Below, in pieces: positions 21,434-29,169 of a DNA stretch of 29,169 nt. The first letter of the stretch is position 1, and every line of letters starts with the position of its first letter. Where the stretch lies: NCBI RefSeq assembly GCF_000003605.2, contig NW_003145783.1, positions 281,499-310,667 of the forward strand, in the 5' to 3' direction. The position numbers and the translations under genes were made by a program. The notes below the pieces were generated by a model. It was not told where the DNA came from, searched no databases, and saw only the letters and a list, made by a program, of their open reading frames with translations. This stretch comes from Saccoglossus kowalevskii. Taxonomy: Eukaryota; Hemichordata; Enteropneusta; Harrimaniidae.

Positions 21434-24097
21434 ATTTATTAGCGTGTAAGTTCAATTAGGTCTCACTTTCAATCAACTCTATTATTTCATAATATTGTAT
21501 AGGAATTGTTCAATGACCGTGACGTTAACCTTGAACTTATATTGTGTATTTAGTATTCATGTTTCTTGTAGAAGCAATTTTATTTCTCCAAAAGAAATTT
21601 TAGTGTTTCAAAGAAATAAAGTATTTTAATTCCAATTTGTTTTAGTGTTTTTCCGAGCAAAGGTTCGCGAGTTTTGTAATCACTTAGTAATACCACCGCA
21701 CATAACACTACTACCTCCCTCGATGGTTGTATGGTGGGGAATTGCTGTTTGACGTGAGTGTACGCCTTGTCTCATCTACTATTGGGATATTTTAATATAA
21801 AGTATATTGAATGTGCTATTTAAGAAAGCAAATAATTTGGTAGAATGGTGACAGAAAGGCGAAATCATTTTTACTGACTGGCCTGTCAATAAGCAATCTG
21901 AATCAATAGTAAATACAGCTTAAACACAATTAGTAAACATGTTAAATGACGGGGAACGAATATTCAAGCAGAAAATTAAGTATTTATGTGAATTAACGAT
22001 AAAGTCCGTAGTTACTGTTCTAGTGGTTGTAGTCACGTGGCTACACGGTCATGTTGCATGTAGCAAGGGGGTTCAGCGAGCGTAAAATTCAGTGCAGCAT
22101 TAACATCATAAGCTAGGTCGCCTTGTCGGCACGTCACCTGTAAAACTCATGTACGGTAATGACTGGCAGCTGCCGCTGATGCTTCTATTATCCAGAACAA
22201 TATCGGTTGTTTGACCTGTAATGCAAGTATCAATCATTCTCCGAATACATAATAAAATTAGCCAAATATTATTGATGTTGAAGTATTTTTAAACGCAATA
22301 TCCGATTGCCCTTTCGGTTTAATCGCTATTTATAATAATTATATAATAGTCGCGTCAGCATAGCATATCAAACATATTAATGTTATACATGTATTACTTC
22401 AGTTTTCAACTTTAATACTTTAACAAGTACGTAATATGAGGTTATTCATTGAGGTAGTGACCTTATTATTATACATCTTTTTCTCCCAATGATAGATACA
22501 TCATGGGAATGCCGAAATCCGAAAAGTTTAGAACAGAATCAGCGAACTCTGTGTGGTGTCCGGTGGCAGCCATGTTTATTTTTTATTATTAGAGGACGCT
22601 TACGCGCGTAATCATTCCATATTTGAAATTCGTATTTCCTAATATTGTAGGATGAAAATACACCGTAAAATGCCGCAAGTTCACGCCACGCTGTAAACTA
22701 TGGCGTTACAGTGACAGATGTATAATAATATGAAATACCGTAAATGCACATATTGAAATTTAGCAAGAATAAGATTGAATTGCCGTAGTTCGGTTTCGGT
22801 CAATGGGGATATTTATTCCTAGTAGATTATACTTATAAATGTATAGAGTTTTACTTGGAAATGTGAAAAAAAAAATAATTAAAAAAATGAAACAATTTCA
22901 AGGCATTTGAGTACATGCATTATATAACAATCTTAATGGTATACTGGTTGACGGTATATCAAGACATCACGTGATGAACAATGCTTTGATTACAATACAG
23001 ATATTCGTGTCGTAAGATAAACATATATAACGCAATATTTAAATAATTTTAAATCCCCAGCAAACATAAAACTAGAAATGCGCTCATGTCCAAACAACCT
23101 CCAAGGCATTGTATTTACAAACTAAGAAACCGTTTGTTACACATGCAGAAGATAGCACATAAGCTTACCACTCCGTATACAGATGTTATAACTGAAAATA
23201 AAATATCGCCGAAAAAAACCAAAACAGATGTTTTATTTTGCCTCAGGGAGAAAATAGAAATGCGAACTTGTAAATGCATTAATAAAATGACGTCACACAG
23301 TTTTTGATATATGTGGAATTTTAATAGCGATAAATATATTTTATACACATTTCAAACTATCCTCGGGGCGGACATCCGGGCATTTTCACCGTCTGGCAAC
23401 CATTAGGATGAAAACAAAGGCTGAAAACTCTCAGAAAACTGTACTTTGGGATGGTTGTTTGAACTCCCTTCAACAGTGTAACAAGATTACCCTTGCGTGT
23501 GTAACATATATACATTTGGTTGTTCAGGGATTACTTCGAAATTGAGTTTGCGCTGTTTTCTCCAGTTTAGTTATTTTCACCGGCTCATCGACCGGCGTTC
23601 CACAGCAGCTCGCGCAGAGCCCTTAGAAATACATGGTACAATGATGCGCGTCTCAGCAACGCGGAACGTCCAGTGGCGTAGCTCCGCCCCGTGTATAGAA
23701 AGTTAAAAGCTTTGTTCCCACTCATATATTACGTCACGTACCATTGTTACTAAGAGAAATAAAACACTGTGCTTGTGTATGTTTTTGTCTTCTGATTTGT
23801 ACAAAGAAAAGTGGACTGGCAAGAGTAAATTATTTTGTTTTGCTTTGGTGATATATTTGTTTCCAGGTGACATTCAGACCAAATGCTATGCTTAGTCGAA
23901 GTCGGCTGTACGTCATTTCACCACCCACCTGCTGCATATCATTGAGTAATTTATTTTGTACATGGAGTTCTCTAATTCTATAACAGATGTGCACTGACAA
24001 AACTGCTTGGCGTACAACTTCATAGAAAACATGCGACACTACGTCATGCGTATTCGTACCATAGTATGTGATACGTGAATTGCCATTACACCTAAAT
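21434..24097. other. Intergenic region between the convergent genes
   Basis: No exon, RNA gene or long open frame with a domain was found on either strand. It is AT-rich with scattered GC-richer patches (for example 23580-23700, ending in CAGTGGCGTAGCTCCGCCCC, a wording common at repeat ends). Confidence 0.5.
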
Positions 24098-24312
24098 GGC
24101 TGACAAGATCTCATTTGGAGCGAGAAAACCACGCGAGCTATTTTGTCCCTCAGAGAATATTTTATTCTCTCCCATCGATGACGTTTAATGTTTCACTTAT
24201 CAATTTAAACATGATATTCAAAACAGTGGACGTGTCAGTGAGGTAGCATATTTTGAGGAGCAAAAACAAATCACGTAGATTTTTTCTCACTCAAAACGGG
24301 GTCTCGGTGGCC
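24098..24312. mobile_element. MITE-like element, copy 2
   Basis: The left end GGCTGACAAGATCTCATTTGG and the right end CAAAACGGGGTCTCGGTGGCC are imperfect inverted repeats matching copy 1. The interior shares TTTTGTCCCTCA near the left and GAGCAAAAAC near the right. It is more diverged than copy 1 and about 10 bases longer. Confidence 0.55.
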
Positions 24313-25519
24313 ATTTTCGTCGATAGTCTATTGTGCATTTAATCACAGTGTATGTAGTCATAAACTTTATAGTAGAAGAATAAGAAACACTGACAAACAA
24401 CAAAGAAATCCGAATGTTCGCTGTTCCATCTTGTTTGTAATTCCTGTATTTTATGTTTGCATTATTCTGAAGCCACCATGTGCTGGCACAGATGGGCGGA
24501 CAATAACATTTTATAGTTCCGATTTTGATGGAGTTTAAAAACATTGCTCGTAAAATAAGTATCTGTCTGAAAATGTCATTACCGCTCTTACAGGAACAAT
24601 TTACGAACAATTAATTTGGTACACCGGGAATGGTAACATTTCACGCAATTAATTTGTACATCTGCCATTTTTGTCAACTTGAGTAACATTTTCAATTAAA
24701 AGTCGTGTGAATTTTAAGCAGTGCGTTAGATATTGCAAACAGAAAGCTAACAAAGAAAAGCTCCTAGTTTCTAATTTCTCATCTCTGAAGTCTGTGGTGT
24801 AGTGTACTTATTCGATAAAGAGGCAACATATAACCACAAAATCAACAATACTAATGAAAATGTAAATATTCGATTAAGTGTAACAACTTAAATGCATGAA
24901 TTAATGAACAAAAATATATGCTACATGACACGATTCGCACTTCACTTCAACATTATGTAATAGTTTCACTGACGAGAGTATGTGTTAAAGTATTGTTCAT
25001 GAAATTATGTAAGCTAAGACAAAGAATTTAGGTTCGAACTCCTAATATAGTATATGTTGTTTTTACATCAACATAAGTAATGTATACATATATATTATAC
25101 ATTATGTTTTATCAGTTAATTGATAAATTAATCCAAACGTTTTTCAACGAGTCATACTTTCTCTAATTACAAATACTAATGTTTAATGTTGACATTTGTT
25201 GGTTTCGCATGTAATGTATGTATTAACTTACTATAAATGTTTAAAAGATGTTCGAGATTATCCACAGCAAATTATTCTATTCCGAATGTGTCAGCTAGGT
25301 CGCTATAGTATGCCAGGCTGTTAAATTACATTCAGCATTGCTCCTTAGTAGCTTTCAAACCAACGCGTGAACTAATAATCAGACAACGATCGATTGCTTA
25401 ATAAATTATTATAGGGTCCGCCAAGCGTGGAATGGATGGATTCTAAATAAATAAATACTATGAGACTTCTGTTGCTACTTCACGTTCTTGGTAGTATATC
25501 CATTAAGTGTTCTCTCATC
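24313..25519. other. AT-rich stretch downstream of the kringle-VWD gene
   Basis: It probably contains the 3' UTR of the minus gene. The only poly(A)-like word near its end is the variant ATTAAA (minus, 25187-25182). No other feature was recognised. The minus open frame at 24610-24287 overlaps MITE copy 2 and is not a gene. Confidence 0.4.
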
Positions 25520-25535
25520 TCAGAAGCGTGGACAG
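25520..25535 (-). CDS. Probable terminal coding exon of the kringle-VWD gene
   Basis: Minus acceptor CACATTTTTACAG is followed by 16 bases that complete a Ser codon and add CPRF before TGA. The phase matches the preceding exon, and the cysteine just after SWTV fits VWD proteins. It rests on a single acceptor and a very short exon, so an alternative exon further left cannot be ruled out. A variant poly(A) signal ATTAAA lies on the minus strand at 25187-25182. Confidence 0.45.
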
Positions 25536-28494
25536 CTGTAAAAATGTGAAAAGATAAAATTGTAAATAACACAATAAATACCCCCCGGGGAGTGTAGTTT
25601 ATTTCTGTTAGCTGTAGATCAACATTGATTGTATTGGGGGATATGTGATCTTGGATGTTTGATAGTTTGAGCATTGTACATATGAACAGTTGGAAATTAA
25701 ATTAATTGGTTTTGTTTGATAAATGATGGAATATTTGCATATTCTATAATAAGCTCATCAGCAATAAAAATTATAGAAATATAATAGAAATCATGAATAC
25801 CTTCCCGGAACAGTCCAGCTATTGCCGAAATCATCAGTGTCGGATGCAATCTGACCGTTAGGTTTGATGAAATCGTTCGCAGGGTTGCCATCGGCATTTC
25901 CTAGCATTCCACAAATGTTACCGACCCATTGCTCGTCATTTAACCATATCATTACTTTGTGTGGTTTTCCGTTCCAAGAAATCGACAATTCCGGCTCTTT
26001 TATCTGCACGGTAACCGTGTTTCCGTCTGATGTCACCGAACCAAGTTCGTCTCCGAGGCTCACACTGGTACCATTAAAAAATATCTCTGTCCCGACCTGT
26101 GTACAATAAACATGAAGAGTTTACAAATATAACACAATCTAGCAAGCACAATGCAAATCCCGTTCAATGTATTGTTTTGAACTGTCGATCAATAAAGGTA
26201 CTGTTCTTGCTTACTCTCATCTACGTAATTTTTCGTCACAGATGCGCTTTACCGTTAGAGGGCACAAACAATTGCAAAGATGCGTGTTTGTCTTATTACG
26301 AGCTTGTATACATTTTATTTACCGATATCCGTAAGATATCAAAATAAAAAATTGACATAATGATCAATGCTAAGTTGAATTATAGTAAAACCTGAACAAT
26401 AACGACAGATAGTAATTTACCAAAACACTCAACAGAAAAAGGTATGAGAGATTGTAATCCTCACCATTTTCCCATCTTTACTAATTTTAGAATGTGAGTT
26501 TTATTCTACCCTCAAGTAAGTTTTAAATAACTGTTTTACGTTATCATTTATGCAACTCCACAACAAGTATCTACACTTGAATTAGTAAAAAAAACATCGC
26601 TACATAGTATAAGTAACAACATATCTCACCATATATGAGTTATCTTCGAGTAGAGTTAATCGTGGAATTCCAGTCACCGCAATCTTTATATCAACCATCC
26701 TGGTGGGCGGTTTAATGGGATCTGTTTTACCCCGGAAGTCGGAGGTTATCTCAAAAGAGGAGTACCCAGAGTCTCTGCAGTCTCTGACAAGAACATATGT
26801 ACAGTACCCTTGGAAATTAAATCTGTTACCGTCGAACGTCACCATGTGTGGATCTCCAGCTCCTCCACCCCCTGCAAAAATGCAAAGGTGTATGACGTAT
26901 ATTGTACAGTGAGTGTGTATGTTACCAAGTGTAATACGTTTGAAAGTTATGTCCAGCCTGTCAGGAACGTGTATAAGAATGAAGAATAACATGTGTACTC
27001 ATAGAACAGGCATTTCCCGTGATGTAACATGTCTTTAATTATAATCTCATCAAATGATAATTAGGATTAATGATCTTCAACTTCACTGACTTACTTCTTG
27101 GTCTATCAAAATTGTCATATAAATAGACAGACATTGGCTGCTGTGCTTTTGCACTTTGTCCATTATATCATTTGCAAATAACACGATCTACTTGAATGTT
27201 TTCGGTTTTTTTTAAAAAAGGAAACAAATATATACATAGTTTTAACTCAAAAAAAAATATTTTTCTACGTGATTTTTTATTCATATATATGTCATCTATG
27301 TATAATGTATTCTTTCGTACTGGGAGACTTAAAGCCGGTGGCCTATGGTATATTGTAAATAAAATTAATTAATATATCACATTACAGTATAATATTTCTG
27401 TGGGTTTTGTTTGTTTATTCCCACGCAGGTATATAATGTGGTCAAAGTTTAATAGCTTCAAGACATGTCTGATTTCCTTTCATAACTATTTGTCATAAAT
27501 ATACAATTTGTTGGTACCAATAATGTCCTTATTGTTATGTTGTGCGTCAATTCATAATGAATGGATTATAATTTTTTTTTATACATAAATAAGCGTCTTT
27601 CACATGTTGTGAACTCCTCCACAAAACCCGAAATTAGCATGTGTATTATTGGTCTACCAGCAAGTAATTTTGGGGACATGATTAAGTCGTACAGCTAAAA
27701 ATGCTTAATATGTCTAGTACATTGCGACTTCTAACGACAAAACACCTGTGACGTCATAATGACTTCAATTAGTTTAATAAAAAAACACTATAATCTATAC
27801 ACAGTTTTATTGACAAAAAATATCAAATTGCAAATGGCGTCCGTTCCATCTATCGTCGCTAGAGGGCGCGTCTGTATGGCAATCCTGTATTGTGTGACTA
27901 TACGTTCAAGAATTCTCGCGATTTGTGTACACATTTAATTGGGATGGATGTTACTAACACTCTTTAAATATTGGCTATATATTATAATATCAATAATGAA
28001 TTCTGAATAATCTATTATTGGGCTTATTCATATATTTCATGCCGAAGCCTTGGCACAGCTGTGTCGCATTAAAGTCCTCGCCTTGTACCGCGTGACGCTG
28101 TAGTTGGATTAGTGTCACTTTCTGAATTAATAGGTTGAGCTATTACGGTATATATTTTTTTGTTCCAAAATCATAAAATTGTTGGCGCTGTAGAGGAAAT
28201 GATGTCATTTCTTAATTAATACATTGTACTTACCGCAGTACGTACTAGGACTTCCAACATCACAGAATCTGAATAATGCATTAGGATTACTGGTATAACA
28301 CCAAGGACCTAGGGGGTCATTATCCGGGTTACGACAGTAGTTATGATTTCCGAGGCCAGTGTTAGGGTTGTCATTGATTTGCTTCGGTGTCCAATTTATG
28401 CAAGTGTCGCCGGGACCATCCGGGTTACTTGGTGACGGCATGGTAACGGATACTGTTCCTCGATAATCTGTCCCGTCTTCCATTGTATAACATT
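25520..28494 (-). CDS. Kringle plus VWF type D domain protein, 3' part of a gene (5' end outside window)
   Basis: Minus-strand join of 28494-28234 (kringle), 26871-26630 and 26096-25801 (VWD), and probably 25535-25520 (C-terminus and stop). Phases 1-1, 1-0, 0-2 and 2 agree throughout, with GT/AG at each intron. The kringle has six cysteines and [12 protein letters not shown]. The VWD domain begins [19 protein letters not shown] and continues to [12 protein letters not shown] and FGNSWTV, about 180 residues. VWD domains mediate assembly and adhesion of secreted proteins such as mucins, zonadhesin and VWF; kringles bind proteins or lysine. It is therefore likely an extracellular adhesive or matrix protein (inference). 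No signal peptide is visible because the 5' exons lie beyond 29169. It is convergent with the astacin-kringle gene. Confidence 0.82.
25801..26096 (-). CDS. VWD domain, second exon
   Basis: Minus acceptor TTGTACACAG, donor GTATTC, phase 0 in and 2 out, 296 bases. It encodes [43 protein letters not shown] and [11 protein letters not shown]. The usual CGLCG-type motif reads CGMLG, with the second cysteine replaced by Leu. The acidic [11 protein letters not shown] loop fits the calcium loop of the family. Confidence 0.9.
26630..26871 (-). CDS. VWD domain, first exon
   Basis: Minus acceptor ATTTTTGCAG, donor GTGAGA, phase 1 in and 0 out, 242 bases. It starts with a Gly run GGGGAG, then [19 protein letters not shown], the hallmark opening of VWD domains, and YVLVRDC. 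It continues to a [18 protein letters not shown] strand region. Confidence 0.9.
26872..28233 (-). other. Intron between the kringle and VWD exons
   Basis: 1362 bases, AT-rich. I searched for further kringle exons (NYCRNPD-type words) and found none, and the flanking phases join directly. The 533-base intron at 26097-26629 within VWD is also featureless. Confidence 0.6.
28234..28494 (-). CDS. Kringle exon of the kringle-VWD gene
   Basis: A phase 1-1 exon of 261 bases. Its acceptor (minus) CTCCACCAG ends at 28495 and its donor GTAAGT begins at 28233. It encodes [17 protein letters not shown], then a Pro-rich loop longer than in the other kringles, then [20 protein letters not shown] and RFCDV. 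The DND pair of the lysine site is present, and Phe-Arg-Phe stands where Arg-Trp/Tyr is usual. Confidence 0.92.
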
Positions 28495-29082
28495 CTGGTG
28501 GAGTGTAACAATATATGTAATGATTGTTATAGACCATTTGCATCTTTCGCGTTTTATTATCGTCTGAATACGCCATAAATTATGCATCATTTTGTCACCC
28601 ATGTTCGTAGTTAGTTTTTACTAAGTATATTGTTTGTTCGACTTATAGTTATAGTGTTCTCGTGTTTTGTATAACCTTATTAGCTAATACTCTGTAGACA
28701 TTTGTGTAGATGTGTACAGTAGACTGCGATGTAAACTATAATCCTTGTCATTGCAAAACGCGAAATAATCGCATCGGCGATTTGGCACGTAATATAGTCC
28801 TGGGAGTCTGTAGGATGCCCTCATGCGAATTTGCATGTTATTGAATTTAGACACAAATGATATTAATTTACTGTAATTGAATGTGTGATTTAAATTATAT
28901 ATTGATGAAAAGAAAATACTATCAAAGTTGCCAACTTGACATTGTAGTTGACCGTAACCACATAGTCTGTACTAATCCCCTCAATATCATGTCATAGAAA
29001 TGAACAATAAAATAATTAATTAATTCGACTACTAACAATAACAAACTGGCACCCATTCGTATTGTATTAAATCCACACTTCT

Positions 29083-29085
<3 letters not shown>
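28495..29085. other. Sequence upstream of the kringle exon
   Basis: No further exon recognised on the minus strand. The in-frame ATG at 28576 gives no signal peptide and is separated from the kringle by a good acceptor, so the gene continues beyond the window. Confidence 0.5.
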
Positions 29086-29151
<66 letters not shown>

Positions 29152-29160
29152 ATATATAAA
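29086..29160. repeat. TA dinucleotide microsatellite at the right edge
   Basis: More than 30 TA units with one C interruption at 29150. Confidence 0.95.
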
Positions 29161-29169
29161 CAAATAATA

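Noticed and set aside
24287-24610. Minus-strand open frame of 107 codons
   Set aside because: No domain, no splice context, and its end overlaps MITE copy 2.

Overview
The window is AT-rich, intron-rich animal DNA from what looks like an invertebrate. Small exons with canonical GT/AG splice sites, kringle and von Willebrand D domains, dense microsatellites and decayed retroelements point to a metazoan. Kringles plus an astacin fit an invertebrate deuterostome (hemichordate or amphioxus-like) or a lophotrochozoan. I cannot name the species. There is no sign of operons, phage or CRISPR.

Layout. Positions 1-5.8 kb are a nest of retroelements, all on the minus strand. An LTR element primed by tRNA-Pro runs off the left edge (1-~659). 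It abuts a decayed LINE whose reverse-transcriptase and endonuclease halves (660-1636 and ~4210-4776, with an ORF1-like relic to ~5790) are split by a second, non-coding LTR element (1637-4203). Positions 5.8-9.2 kb hold no gene I can recognise. At 9276-9354 there is a plausible core promoter (two CRE-like sites, TATA box, initiator).

Positions 9616-20632 on the plus strand encode one complete gene. I assembled it from 12 coding exons with matching splice phases into a 660-residue open frame. The product is a secreted astacin (M12A) metalloprotease with signal peptide, propeptide, complete catalytic domain, one six-cysteine EGF-like module and four tandem kringles. The introns hold several microsatellites, a tandem repeat and two inverted-repeat elements.

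Positions 21-25.5 kb are intergenic, with two related copies of a short inverted-repeat (MITE-like) element. Positions 25520-28494 on the minus strand are the 3' part of a second gene, converging on the first. It encodes a kringle followed by a VWF type D domain and then a short C-terminus. Its 5' end lies beyond the right edge, which finishes in a long TA repeat.

How they may work together (inference): both genes encode secreted, kringle-bearing proteins, and all five kringles sit on symmetrical phase 1-1 exons. The astacin's kringles probably act as binding modules that place the protease on substrates or matrix. Finding a second kringle gene, fused to VWD, as the tail-to-tail neighbour suggests a locus where kringle exons have been duplicated and shuffled.
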